Origin: Rugalucina vietnamica
Taxonomy: Eukaryota; Mollusca; Bivalvia; Lucinida; Lucinidae
Assembly: GCA_964017185.1 (NCBI GenBank)
Contig: OZ024883.1
Span: forward strand, 2,480,001-2,544,000
Direction of reading: 5' to 3'
DNA length: 64,000 bases
The notes under the pieces are model-generated. The model did not search any database. It worked only from the letters and a program-made list of their open reading frames with translations, and was not told where the DNA came from. Position 1 is the stretch's first letter, and every line of letters begins with the position of its first letter. The position numbers and the translations under genes were made by a program. Shown one piece after another: positions 21,641 to 32,740 of this stretch.

Positions 21641-22510
21641 ATAGCCATTTTTATCGCACCTGCTTATAGCAGGGTGCGATATAGGAGTCCAAATTTCTGT
21701 CCGTCCGTCTGTCCGTCCGTCCGTTCGTCCGTCCGTCAACATTTACGTCGAAGTTTAGTTTTCTCGACATCAGTGATAGCTGCGAGTCTGAAACCTTGCA
21801 TAGTAATTGTCCTTGACATACCCTTCAAGCCGCCACCTTGACCCAGTACCCTTGACCTATATTTCACGGTCCACTGACTTTGAAAATTTTTACGTCGAAG
21901 TTTAGTTTTTTCGACATCAGTGATAGCTGCGAGTCTGAAACCTTGCATAGTAATTGTCCTTGACATACCCTTCAAGCCGCCACCTTGACCCAGTACCCTT
22001 GACCTATATTTCACGGTCCACTGACTTTGAAAATTTTTACGTCGAAGTTTGGTTTTCTCGACATCAGTGATAGCCGTGAGGGTGAAACCTTGCATAGTAA
22101 TTGTCCTGGACATACCCTTCAAGCACGCACCTTGACCCGCTGACATTGACCTATATTTCACGGTCCATTGACTTTGTTAATTTTTACGTCAAAGTTTGGT
22201 TTTCTCTGCATCAGTGATAGCTGCGAGTTTGAAACCTTGCATAGTAATTGTCCTTGAAATACCCTTCAAGCACACACCTTGACCCGCTGACCTTGAGCTA
22301 TATTTCATGGTCCATTGACTTTGTTAATTTTTAAGCCAAATTGTTTTTTTCTGCATCAGTGATAGCTGTGAGTGTGAAACCTTGCATAGTAAATGTTCTC
22401 CACATACCCTTTCAGAACACACCTTTACCTGGTGCTTTTGACCTATATTTCACGTTTTTAGTTATTTTGCCTGATGCAGGTGCGATATCGACCTCCGCGG
22501 AGTTCTTGTT
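21641..22510 (-). mobile_element. Satellite-cored element, ~146-bp monomers
   Basis: Read on + it starts with the hairpin TATCGCACCTGCTTATAGCAGGGTGCGATATA. A (GTCC)n microsatellite follows (21697-21737), then five tandem units (21740-22470; markers CATCAGTGATAGCTGCGAGT and TGACCTATATTTCACGGTCC). It ends GATGCAGGTGCGATATCGACC. Same plan as the element at 19215-21048 but in opposite order and with unrelated monomers. Confidence 0.78.
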
Positions 22511-22857
22511 ACATATAATTAGCCTAATTCATGAATTGAAGTATATCAATTGCAACAGAAATTCTTTTAGAATAAAAATGAACAATATGTATACCAAATT
22601 TAGGACTTGATTATGCAGAAACAAACAAAATAAGATTCTTCAGCTTGCAACGTCATTGAGAAATCAAAACAAAATGACGTAAAAAACTACTCGTAACTTG
22701 TACATGCTAAACGCCGACGTTGCGCAAAAAGTGTGCTCATAAACAATAGTAATGTTTACCCTTAATGCACCTCGACGAGGCATGAAGGAAAGGATTCATT
22801 GAATTTCAAACAAGCATGGATATGGTATTTACTGACACAAAATGTACTAGTAGGCAA
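22511..22857. other. No gene seen
   Basis: AT-rich spacer between two repeats; nothing recognised. Confidence 0.4.
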
Positions 22858-23192
22858 TTGTCAGGAAAAGACGCAATCAGATAGAAATTCCCACTCCAAA
22901 AAACCGAGGTGGGAAAAACTAAAGTGACATTTAGGTACTTATACTTAGAAAATATATCTTAAGCCGAGAGAGCAGCTATTTCCTAAAAGGCGGCCACTCA
23001 GTCACCCGAACTTTATTTAAACTACGAAAACGCACATAAGGTTCAAACAGCACAAACATTCGACTCCAAACATTAAGTAAATAGAACCACAACAGAAGTA
23101 TCGCCTTGGACCGATGAGTAATGGGGCTTAAATTGGTTCTACAGGGCCCTAACCTCGCCCTCACCCTTCGTAGTGGTTCATAACAGTTAGTC
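22858..23192 (-). repeat. Dispersed repeat family C, near full length
   Basis: Minus-oriented copy of a ~365-bp repeat. In + orientation it runs from GAACCACTGCAGAAGCTGAG through GATACTTCTGTGGTGGTTCT and ACTGAGTGGCCACCTATTGG to TTTTCCTGATCTTTGCCTAC. The ends are not inverted repeats and there is no coding capacity or tRNA-like head, so its class is unknown. Other copies: 26993-27345 (+), 27855-28201 (+), 39780-40014 (-), 42480-42853 (-), 60987-61351 (+), and fragments. Confidence 0.75.
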
Positions 23193-23265
23193 CCAAAAGT
23201 CTCTATCTTTATTTATTCGAGCAGAATAGCCAAACAAAGTATCATAAAGGCATCATTACCAGAAA

Positions 23266-23462
23266 TGAGCCACCTCGTCGGAATACCAACAATGTGGTTT
23301 CCGAGCAGGTCCGACACAAACCAGGCTGTTCAGTCACAAATGCAGGCTAGAGGCTTGAAATTTTGGATTTGAAAAGTAGAGGAGTGTAGCGAAAACAAAG
23401 GCGCTGATACTGCGAAGCTGATCTGCGCCTTTGTTTTCGCCTATGCAGATTGTTGGTTTTCC
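23266..23462 (+). mobile_element. Hairpin MITE family B
   Basis: Starts TGAGCCACCTCGTCGGAATACC and ends TGTTGGTTTTCC at the border of an (AAT)n microsatellite (23463-23490). The core hairpin lost part of one arm (GCTGATACTGCGAAGCTGATC). The last ~15 bp are missing. Confidence 0.82.
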
Positions 23463-23841
23463 AATAATAATAATAATAATAATAATAATATGTCTTTATT
23501 TTACGAGGATAACATATTAAGCATCAACTTATCTTACATATGGTCCTCAACAACACACATACAACAATAATATATACAAACAAACAATACAATATCAACA
23601 ATTAAAAGTATAGTAAATTTTGTCTAGGAATTTAAAAAAAAAGAAATATACAAATATTTGTAGCTAAGAATGTGATTGCAATGATTTAAAATGGACATTT
23701 GATATAATACTAAAACAAATTCCAGCAGAGTAATTTAGCACAGGAATGAATTAAAAAACACGGATAAGAACCGTCTCAGTCTGAATACTTATTAAAATTG
23801 TTACAAAAAGTTGTGGTTAAGAATGTGATTGCAATGATTTA
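23463..23841 (-). mobile_element. LINE 3' end with (TTA)n tail
   Basis: On the minus strand the sequence ends TTATCCTCGTAAAATAAAGACATA followed by (TTATTA)n, a polyadenylation-like context with a simple-repeat tail typical of CR1/L2-like LINE 3' ends. Upstream, an approximately 155-bp unit (AAGAATGTGATTGCAATGATTT...) occurs twice, the second time split by the element at 23842-25253. Confidence 0.55.
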
Positions 23842-25253
23842 AGGATGTTCGCTGGTAACATTTGACATTTCGGAACTTCCGGTTTTTCTTTTGTTGAATA
23901 TCTCGAAAACGGTTGCAGATATTTTCCTAATTTTTTATATTTGTATACATATTGATGATATGCACTGAATGAGCCATGAAAATTGTCAATCTAAGGAACT
24001 TCATTTTTTCACCCCATTTTCTGCAACTTTTCAGAAAATTTTAGTTGTCAGTAAAATTTAGGGGGTAGGGTAGATTAAATTTGAATATTATACATCTTGA
24101 AATAATATACAATTATTGACTATTGAGTCATTGAATATGATGTGATATCCAACAGAGACTACCAATATTGACCGAGGCGAAGCCGAGGTCAATATTGGTA
24201 GTCTCTGTTGGATATCACATCATATTCAATGACTCAATAGTCAACAATTGTTTTATTGTATAACACTTTCTTTTAATACAAAACTTTTAAAAAGAATGAG
24301 CAGAAAAAAAAAATGTTTTCATTTGAAAATGGATTGTTTTCAACAGCTTGCATAAAGTCCCAGCATGACTAAAAAGTTCAATGGGACATAAAGTCTTAAT
24401 TCAAATAAATTAAACAGTAGTAAGTATCATCTGTAGTTCATCAGCAAGACATAAATCAATGTACATTTCCATGATAGATACAGTGTTCTAAATTAAGCAA
24501 CATATATTTAATGGGAAAAACCCCAGGTCATAGAATATGACAAAATATGCACTGGGCTGAAAGCATTGTCTGAAATGCTGTCTATTTATAGTTATATAAT
24601 AAATTGCATTAGTTCGATGCTTGTTTTAGCAGCAGTATATCTGTATATGGTCTTCTAAGTCTGTCTTTCTGTCTTAGGTGTGCTAGTTTTAAAATTTTGG
24701 GTGGTTTTATGAAATGGGCTTTAAGAAACAAAACAGACGAAAAAAGGCTTATAATGGCGATTTTCAAATTGTTGGTTCTCTCTTTATTCGAACAATATTA
24801 CCAAGTTCTATCTTGTGTGAAAATACAAGAAAAAGTTTGAATCTACAAATATGGGTTTGGCACATTTCAAAATATTGATTTTTTCCGACTTTTCAAGTAT
24901 GGGGGTAGGGTTGGAAAACGACTCGTAAAATTTTATCATTCACTTCAAGTTGCAAATTTTTCTATGCTTTTGGTCCAAAATAGTCTGCATTATGTAAATA
25001 TTATGACTTTTGAAAGCATTCTAGGTGTATTTTTGTTCAAGACAGGTATGTTTCAAAGAATTGAAAATTAAATTAATTTTACTAAATTTAAAACACAGTG
25101 TTCAGAGGTCTCATTCACAGGCCTGTAGCTCGAAAAAAATGCACACTACCCTATACTTATTTTGTTTTCAAATGTCTTGTGTTGTAATATGAAATCAAAA
25201 AAGAGTGGTTAGAAAAAAAGTTTGAATACTTTTTCATTGGCAGCGAACATCCT
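23842..25253 (+). mobile_element. TA-flanked DNA element family E, copy 1
   Basis: Terminal inverted repeat AGGATGTTCGCTG / CAGCGAACATCCT, flanked by TA on both sides. The neighbouring uninterrupted unit GATTTAAAATGG (near 23684) shows the empty site: the interrupted unit is GATTTA + element + TAAAATGG, so TA was duplicated. A TA target is typical of the Tc1/mariner superfamily. Interior AT-rich, no transposase. 24100-24597 is absent from copy 2 (29019-29964), so it is a nested insertion. Confidence 0.85.
24100..24597. mobile_element. ~0.5-kb nested insertion with 63-bp hairpin arms
   Basis: Present in element E copy 1 and absent from copy 2 at the matching place (both read ATTATACAT just before, and ATAAATTGCA just after). 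It carries an inverted repeat at 24116-24244: arms of about 63 bp starting TTGACTATTGAGTCATTGAA, loop GAA, two central mismatches. No coding capacity. Confidence 0.7.
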
Positions 25254-26992
25254 TAAAATGGACATTTGATATAATAAAACATTAAATTTCAGCAGAATAA
25301 TTTGGCACAAGAATGAATAAAATGCAAGGATAAGACCTCTCAGTCTGAATACTTATTATAAATTGTTACGTATTTGGTGATATCGATTAAGAGATAAACT
25401 TGATGTATAAAATTATAAATATTGAGATATAATCAAAGTTACATAAGACAGTATGTTTATTATGATTCTGATTTCCTACACACCAGACCTGGGCAGTAAC
25501 GAAAGAAAAATAAAATATTGGGACTTGTTCGTTCTAAACTCTTTTAACCTCCAGCAGCCCTTCCTACGACAACTGAAATCATTAATATTCGGTAAAAAGC
25601 CCACATCTTTATTTCTGGGCTTTCAAACCCGAATTCGTTTCACATCCTCATTCGAGATACTGAAAGCAATCATTTAAAGCAAGAAACTAAAAATTGATTC
25701 TTTTGACAAAAACACAATTTTTGACCAAAAATAACGATTTTTGAGATTTTGTTTAACTTGTAAGATAATGCTTAGTAACTCATCTCTCCAATAAAATGGT
25801 TATTTTTCTTTCAAACGCAGCATGCAGCACCCATTAATGTTTAGCTGGAGGTATTGGTTTTCAACCCATCCAAATTCAGAATTTTTAAAAAGCTGCATAT
25901 CAAAAAAGTACTCATGCAGCATCTTTGACATGAGATTGCCTTTAATAGAAAGAACACAGACAGCAGATTTTGGTGTCAGAACATCTCGTAGTGATCCAAA
26001 ATTGAAATGACTGAATTTCGATTTTACTCTTTTTTTCCAATATTTATCATTTTCATCAAAAATTGCAATTTTGTCAAAAAATGAATTTTTACCAAAGTTT
26101 TGAGAAATTTTCATTGTTTTTAGGCTTAATCATTAGCTTTGGAGCTCTTGTGTGTAAATTTGGAAACAAAAAAGTGTTCTTAATGCTGTGACATTTTTTG
26201 TGGAACTTTTTCGATTTTCCAATTTTCAGCATTTACAGAAAATGGGAATTTTCAATTTTTCCTAAAATCGTTTCCGCAACGATTTTTGGTCTTATCACAC
26301 ACATTATCAAACTCTTTCAGACTGTGCAAATTCAAAAAGCTCGGTTATAAATTTGTTAGTTAAAATGTCACTTAAAAATATGAAAAAATCTAAATGGTGC
26401 AAAACTTCTTTTGATGAGTATAATAAACATAGAAACACTTTTTACAAGATGGTAAAATAAACTGGAAAACTATGAAAAATATAGTTCAGCATTTGTGTAC
26501 AAATGATACACATGTTTTAAGAACTGATGGCGATTTTAGAAGTAACCAACTGGGAGTGGAATCGTGTTCCATTAAGACTTGCGAAAAATTGGATGATTCA
26601 GCGGAGAATATTATCAAAATAGACTCATGGAGATGTGTCACAACATACTGATACTGGTAACGAAATCTTATAACAAAAGAATGGACAGACACGTTAAATT
26701 CGCAGATAATGTTGCTATATATGCTGAGAAAGTGTGATCATCGGCAACGCGATAAAAATAAGTTTGGCATTTTGGCAACGTCACATTGACTTTGGCGTGC
26801 TCCGGGTACCAATACCTCACATTTTTGTAATAAACACATTTTTATGTTGTCGTTGTGCATCATCTGGTTTTTCATATCATTTATAGAAGACATAAGGAAG
26901 TTAAATAAGCAACGTTTCGTTTTGTTTCAACATGAGTATTATTTGAATGATCAAACAATTATTCGAACTTTCCGAACGCTCCTCGTAAATGT
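25254..26992. other. No gene recognised
   Basis: Begins with the rest of the interrupted ~155-bp unit (to about 25390). The remainder is AT-rich. ORFs at 25453-25677 (+) and 25800-26114 (-) have no recognised family. Many TTTTTG/CAAAAAT runs make the minus-strand ORF compositionally biased. Confidence 0.4.
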
Positions 26993-27345
26993 TAAGAACC
27001 ACTGCAGAAGCTGAGGGTGACGTTATGGCCATGTATTACAGTCAAATCGATTTAATATCCCAAGTAATTTTAAATTACTGATCGTTCAAAGGCGATACTT
27101 CTGTGGTGGTTCTTTTTGTTTTATGTCTTGGTGTTTGAATTTTTTGGGCTGTTAGTGCCTTGTGTATGTTTTCATGTTTTTAGTTAAGTTAACTGAGTGG
27201 CCACTAATTGCGAAAATAGCTGCTCATTCGGCTTACATGTTTTCATGATATAAGAACCTGATTTTTGTCCCACCTCGGTTTTTGGAGTGGGAATCTTTTT
27301 CTGATTGCGTCTTTTCCTGATCTTTGTCTACTTGAACCTTTTTGA
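26993..27345 (+). repeat. Dispersed repeat family C
   Basis: Runs from GAACCACTGCAGAAGCTGAG to TTTTCCTGATCTTTGTCTAC, with the internal ACTGAGTGGCCACTAATTG. The ORF at 27305-27565 starts inside it. Confidence 0.75.
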
Positions 27346-27616
27346 TGGCCCCGACATAAAGCTATTCATTTTAGTGTGTTTGGACCGGAGCTTATTGTCT
27401 GCTGCTTGGACCAACGGGGTTCAACTGGTGTTTTTCTTTTGCTCCGGGTTTCAGTTAATTATTCGGCGCCCAGGGATCCCCATCGTCGTTCAGCTAACTG
27501 AATCTACTGAGTCCTCGATTTTGATTCATCAAGGTGATTATCATGATTCATTCGCTTGTCCTTGATGATTCATCGACTAGTTAGAGATTCACCACAAGGA
27601 CACAAAGCTTAATAAA

Positions 27617-27852
27617 TGAGCCGCCTCGTGGGAAAACCAACAATGTGGTTTCCGAACAGGTCCGATACAAACCGGCCTGTACAAGCACAGAAAAGAGCTA
27701 GAAGCTTGAAATTTCGGCTTTAAGTAGAAGAGGAATTAAACTATCCAGGTAGTGAAAACAAAGGCGCTGATCAGCTTCGCGGTTACCGCGAAGCTGATCT
27801 GCGTCTTTGTTTTCGCCTATGCAGATTGTTGGTTTTCCCATGAGGCGGCTCA
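27617..27852 (+). mobile_element. Hairpin MITE family B, reference copy
   Basis: 236 bp. Outer inverted repeats TGAGCCGCCTCGTGGGAAAA / TTTTCCCATGAGGCGGCTCA. The inner near-perfect hairpin is GAAAACAAAGGCGCTGATCA, GCTTCGCGGTTACCGCGAAGC, then the complement. It carries no ORF. This is the best copy of family B. Confidence 0.92.
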
Positions 27853-27854
27853 AA

Positions 27855-28201
27855 TGTTGTTAACCACTGCAGAAGATGAGGGTGAGGCTAGGCGGCGCAT
27901 GTAAAACCGGTTTAAGAAGCCCCTAGAAACTTTATATTACTGACTGTTCCAAGGCGATACTTCTGTTGTGGTTCTCATTGTTTTGCGTTTTGGAGTCGCA
28001 TTTTTGTGCTGTTTGAGCCTTATGTACGTATTCAAATTTTTAGTTCAGTTCGGGTAACTGAGTGACCGTCTATTGGAGAAAAGCTGCTCACTCGGCTTAC
28101 GATATGTTTTCTTAGTATTAGTACCCCAGTGCCATTATAATTATTTCCTTCCCCTCGGTTTATGGAGTAAGAGTTTATTTCTGATAGCGCCATTTCCTTA
28201 C
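27855..28201 (+). repeat. Dispersed repeat family C, diverged
   Basis: Immediately follows MITE B. AACCACTGCAGAAGATGAGG to CTGATAGCGCCATTTCCT. Confidence 0.7.
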
Positions 28202-28611
28202 ATAAAATTACTGGGGGGGGGGGGGGGGGGGCTTAAATCGATTTAACAGATTTGCCTTGTCATAAATCACTATTATTTTGGCAGCAGTCAAATTCAAATA
28301 CACATTTTTGTCAGTACAGACCCTCTTGAGGGAGACAATAGATTGACAAAGTGACAGGTAATTGGCTGTTTGTAAATTTATAACTGGTTGTTTTTACTTT
28401 TTAAAATCAGCATGCAAACATTTTCATATTGACTGTATTGTATCCTTTCCCGTCTCTGTCTATCAAAGTTATGACAAATTGCTGGGCTGAAATTGCAATC
28501 CAATCAAATACTAAAAGTTTAATGACTGAGCAATCCACATACAGTTACAAGGTTTCAGCCGTCCAATGAAAGTTTGTTATTATGGCAGACTAGATTTTTT
28601 TATTTCAGAAG
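28202..28611. other. No gene seen; poly-G tract
   Basis: A run of ~19 G at 28212-28230 is followed by AT-rich sequence without recognisable content. Confidence 0.5.
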
Positions 28612-30249
28612 TGCTTCATACATAAAATTCATCAGAATACAGAATACAGAATACATGTGTTTATTAAAGTCTCACTTTTGTACATAGTTACAATAAAAAC
28701 CTAAAATGAGTAAAACCATATATATCAGTACAAAACCACTCAATTAGAGTTACGAGAGACTATATGTACATTAAAACATACATTATAAAACAAATACAGA
28801 TAAAAAAGGAAGCATCTATATAAAGCATACTGTGTAGGCCACGATCATAGTGCGCATGAGACTAAGACCATTTATACGTGTATGATCTTCAGATCAAAAC
28901 GTTCTTTATCTATAAATGAAGTTTCGTCTCCTTCTTAAAATTTCATTGCAGGTTTTGGCAGTTAAATGCACCATTTCTGGGCTGGACATGACAAAACATA
29001 GTTTATCTGTGTCACTTAAGGATGTTCGCTGCCAATGAAAAAGTATTCAAACTTTTTTTCTAACCACTCTTTTTTGATTCCAAAATACAATACAAGACAT
29101 TTAAAAACAAAATAAGTATAGGGTAGTGTGCATTTTTTCAAGCTACAGGCCTGTGAATGAGACCTCTGAACACCATGTTTAAAATTTAGTAAAATTAATT
29201 TAATTTTTAATTCTTTGAAACATACCCGTCTTGAACAAAAATACACCCAGAAAGCTTTCAAAAGTCATAATATTTACGTAATGCAGACTATTTTAGTCCA
29301 AAAGCATAGAAAAATTTGCAACTTGAAGTGGATGAAAAAATTTTACAAGTCGTTTTCCAACCCTACCCCCACACTTGAAAAGTCGGAAAAAATCAATATT
29401 TTGAAATGTACCAAACCCATATTTGTAGATTCAAACTTTTTCTTGTATTTTCACACAACATAGAACTTGGTAATATTGTTCGAATAAAAGAAAGAAATAT
29501 ATATGGTAGTGTGCATATAAGAGAGAACCAACCACTTGAAAATCGCCATTTTAAGCCTTTTTTCGGCTGTTTTATTTCTTAAAGCCTATTTCATAAAACC
29601 ACCCACAATTTTAAAACTAGCACACCAAATACAGAAAGACTGACTTAGAAGACAATGTACACATATACTGCTGCTAAAATAAACATAGAACTAGTGCAAT
29701 TTATTTGAAAATGTATAATATGCAAGTTTAATCTACCCTACCCCCTAAATTTTACTGACAACTAAAATTTTCTGAAAAAGTGCAGAAAATGGGGTGAAAA
29801 AATGAAGTTCCTTAGATTGACAATTGTCATGGCTCATTCAATGCATATCATCAATATGTATCCAAATATAAAATATTAGGAAGATATCTGCAACCGTTTA
29901 CGAGATATTCAACAAAATAAAAACCGGAAGTTCCGAAATGTCAAATTTTGGCAGCGAACATCCTTAAAGTATCGAAATTCAATGTTACGTCCTTGGCTTT
30001 AGCAAATAAAGTATCACGAAGATCCTGGTAAAATGGGCATACCGTTATAACATGAAGTTCATCTTCGACCAAACCACCACCGTAACAATGGAAACAAAGG
30101 CGATCTTCAACTGATAGGCGTTCAAAGCGACCTGTCTCAATTCTCAACGGCGCTACTCCGCATCTGAATTTCGCCATGGCACTTCTGTTATTTCTTGACA
30201 AGATAGATTTAACATAATGTTCTGCTCCCATAAGGTGAATCAGCATCAA
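28612..30249 (-). pseudogene. LINE ORF2 C-terminus and 3' end, split by element E
   Basis: Minus-strand reading begins near 30249 with MAKFRCGVAPLRIETGRFER, then a C-x2-C...H...C finger (LCFHCYGGG ... DELHVITVC) and FYQDLRDTLFAKAKDVTLNF. The finger is characteristic of the C-terminus of several non-LTR retrotransposon ORF2 proteins. At 29965 the frame is cut by element E. Removing E and one TA restores an uninterrupted frame (FDTLSDTDKLC...) that ends RNFIYR-stop at 28906. A 3' untranslated region follows, with an ATTCTGT-type repeated tail near 28640. The 5' part is truncated. Clade unknown. Confidence 0.75.
29019..29964 (-). mobile_element. TA-flanked DNA element family E, copy 2
   Basis: 946 bp, with the same termini as copy 1 (AGGATGTTCGCTG / CAGCGAACATCCT) flanked by TA at 29017-29018 and 29965-29966. 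It is inverted relative to copy 1 and lacks the 0.5-kb nested insertion. It lies in the last ~50 codons of a LINE ORF. Confidence 0.88.
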
Positions 30250-30481
30250 AACAAGCTTGTTTACGGCGGCTGTTCTTTATGCGTTTTATATTTGATTGTT
30301 TTGCTTAAATAATGAAAGAAATCATAAATAATCATCATTACTGGCCTAAAAACATGATAACGATTGAATTATGTGTAAAATTACATCGACATATTCCGAT
30401 TTATGAGTATTTATAATTATTTGAAAAAATTGTAATCGATTGCTGATGATTAAATAAATGATTATGATTACCCCATGTCTG

Positions 30482-30727
30482 CATTACGAAAACTTGCCCA
30501 TGCAATGTATAGAGATTTTTTTTGAAGTTGTGAATTTGAAAATTTGCAGTAGATAATTTGTGATATTTTTCTTATTTTTGCTCAAAACATAGATTGTGGG
30601 TACATGTGAGAACCGCCTCGCCGAGGCGGTTCTAACGAGTTCCCACAATACCCCAGCATACCCCAGATTTGCTATATAAAAGTGTGGTTCAAGGGGGTAT
30701 ACATTACACGGACATGTTTTCCTGATG
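30482..30727 (+). mobile_element. Hairpin MITE family A, right stem partly deleted
   Basis: CATTACGAAAACTTGCCCATG to CATGTTTTCCTGATG. The stem tip is intact, but about 40 bp after GAGTTCCCACAAT are missing. Confidence 0.85.
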
Positions 30728-30745
30728 TAGTAGACTGGTATTGTT

Positions 30746-31025
30746 CATTATGAAAACATGCCCATGCAATATATAGAGATTTTTAAAATTATAAAAAAGG
30801 CAAATTTTCAGTAGAAAAAAAATTGATATTTTTCTTATTTTTGCTCTAAACATAGATTGTGGGTACACGCTAGAACCGCCTCGCCGAGGCGGTTCTAACG
30901 AGTACCCACAATCTATGTTTTAGAGCAAAAATAAGAAAAATAGGTATACCCCTGCATACCCCAGTTTTGCTATATAAAAGTGGGGTTTGAGGGGGTAAAC
31001 ATTTCACAGACATGTTTTCCTGATG
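30746..31025 (+). mobile_element. Hairpin MITE family A, full length, same orientation
   Basis: Begins 18 bp after the previous copy. CATTATGAAAACATGCCCATG to GACATGTTTTCCTGATG, 280 bp, with the central stem perfect (GAACCGCCTCGCCGAGGCGG). Confidence 0.9.
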
Positions 31026-31211
31026 GTAGGCTACAATGTATGGGCATATGCTATCTATAGATGTGGTTTCTCTCCGGTATGAAGAACTAAATTTGTGTTT
31101 TAAGATAACTTTCTGATATCACAAGTTTAACAACCGTAAGGTATTTTACCAGTGTGAATAAGCATATGTGTTATAAGTCTATGCTTATGTTTAAATAATT
31201 TTCCACACGTT
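31026..31211 (-). pseudogene. Worn 3' fingers of the second C2H2 array
   Basis: Past the stop at 31212 the minus strand still reads finger pieces in shifted frames: [30 protein letters not shown], and VLHTGEKPHL near 31070. A frameshift at the fifteenth finger (CDFCRTPF) and a stop have cut them off from the open frame. Confidence 0.7.
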
Positions 31212-32612
31212 TCACATAGGTATTGTTTCCATCAAGTGTGAATAAGCATATGCACTGTAAGAGAAAGGTGTTCTACAAAAATCACATAATTGTGGTTTAT
31301 CTCCAGTGTGAGTTAGCATATGCACAGTAAGACTATGTTTTCGAGTAAATGATTTACCACAAGTTTTACAGGTGTGTTGTTTATCTCCTGGGTGAATTAG
31401 CAAATGCCTTGTAAGACTGTTTTTCTGTGCTATTGGTTTACCACAAGTTTCACAGTTCATATGAGTGAGCATATGCACTTTAAGATTTCTTTTTTGTGAA
31501 AATGATTTTCCACAAGTTGTACAGAAATGTTGTTTTTCACCAGAGTGTGTAAGCAGGTGCATTTTAAGGTGATTTTTCAGGGTAAATAACTTTCCACATG
31601 TTCCACAGCTATATGGCTTTTCTCCGGAGTGGATAAGCATATGTCTTGTAACATTCCTTTTAAAGGTAAATGAGTTTCCACAAATTTCACAGGTGTATGG
31701 TTTTTCTCCACTGTGAATAAGCATATGCGTTGCAAGGTTTCCTTTCTGTGTGAATGATTTTCCACAAATTCTACAGCAGTGTTGTTTTTCGCCGGAGTGT
31801 GTAAGCATATGCATTGTAAGACCACTGCTCGTGGTAAATCCCTTTCCACATGCTCCGCAGCTATATGGTTTGTCTACAGAGTGTGTAAGCATATGCATCG
31901 AAAGATTACTGTTCGTGGCAAATAATTTTCCACAAGTTTCACAACAACATGACTTTTTTCCAGCGTGGTTTAGCATATGTCTTTTAAGATGACTTTTAAG
32001 AAGAAATGTGTATCCGCAAATGCCACAGATGTGTGTTTTTTCTCCACTGTGAATGAGCATATGCGTTGCAAGATTTGATTTCTGTGTAAATGATTTTCCA
32101 CAAGTGCTACAGAAATGTTGTTTTTCGCCGGAGTGTGTTAGCATATGCTTTGTAAGACTACTGCTCGTGGTAAATCCCTTTTCACATGTTCCGCAGCTAA
32201 ATGGTTTATCTCCTGTGTGGATTAACATATGCGTAGTAAGACTGCTTTTGTGTGTGAATGATTTTTCACAAAGTTCACAGTTGTGTGGTTTATCTCCAGT
32301 ATGAATCCGCATATGTTTTGTAAGCTGGTTCTTAATTGTAAATTGTTTTCCACAAGTTATACATTTGTGCGATTTAACTCCAGTGTGAATTAACATGTGC
32401 GCAGTAAGTTCGCATTTTTGTGTATATGATTTTTTACATACTCCGCAGATGTATGGTCTATCGAAATGACGACCAAGCATGTTTGTTAAAATTTTCTTTT
32501 CAATTTTTCTGAGATTAATACTTCGTAAAGCTATGTATATGTACTGAGCCTGTCTGACTGAACACGTAGGAAAATGGTTGTTTTGTCGGAACGAGAGCCA
32601 AAAGAGCTTCAA
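31212..32612 (-). CDS. C2H2 zinc-finger protein, 14 fingers
   Basis: A 466-codon open frame with fourteen complete Krueppel-type fingers (CGVC, CITC, CELC, CGTC, CSTC, CGIC, CETC, CGAC, CRIC, CEIC, CGTC, CTTC, CETC, CKTC) and a broken fifteenth (CDFC-RTPF). Linkers are HTGDKPH, HSGEKQH and HSGEKPY. Before finger 13 the linker is missing (LTHMNCETC), so those two fingers are unusually close. Alternating fingers resemble each other ([12 protein letters not shown] and [12 protein letters not shown]), a sign of two-finger block duplication. The first ~50 codons are low-quality. An acceptor TTAATCTCAG near 32511 and the ATG before [11 protein letters not shown] are a better exon start. Expected role: nuclear, sequence-specific DNA binding; no effector domain is visible. 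It is the most intact coding exon in the window. Confidence 0.82.
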   Translation of the reverse strand: MKLFWLSFRQNNHFPTCSVRQAQYIYIALRSINLRKIEKKILTNMLGRHFDRPYICGVCKKSYTQKCELTAHMLIHTGVKSHKCITCGKQFTIKNQLTKHMRIHTGDKPHNCELCEKSFTHKSSLTTHMLIHTGDKPFSCGTCEKGFTTSSSLTKHMLTHSGEKQHFCSTCGKSFTQKSNLATHMLIHSGEKTHICGICGYTFLLKSHLKRHMLNHAGKKSCCCETCGKLFATNSNLSMHMLTHSVDKPYSCGACGKGFTTSSGLTMHMLTHSGEKQHCCRICGKSFTQKGNLATHMLIHSGEKPYTCEICGNSFTFKRNVTRHMLIHSGEKPYSCGTCGKLFTLKNHLKMHLLTHSGEKQHFCTTCGKSFSQKRNLKVHMLTHMNCETCGKPIAQKNSLTRHLLIHPGDKQHTCKTCGKSFTRKHSLTVHMLTHTGDKPQLCDFCRTPFSYSAYAYSHLMETIPM

Positions 32613-32688
32613 TCAGTTGGTTAATCTTCAGGGAAAACAAACATATTATGTATGTTATTGTTATTGTTATTCATCTCGGCGAGTGTTT

Positions 32689-32690
<2 letters not shown>
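32613..32690. other. Spacer before satellite-cored element
   Basis: Short stretch between the finger exon's upstream side and the poly-A border; a TTATTGTTATTGTTATT run is present. Confidence 0.4.
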
Positions 32691-32740
<50 letters not shown>

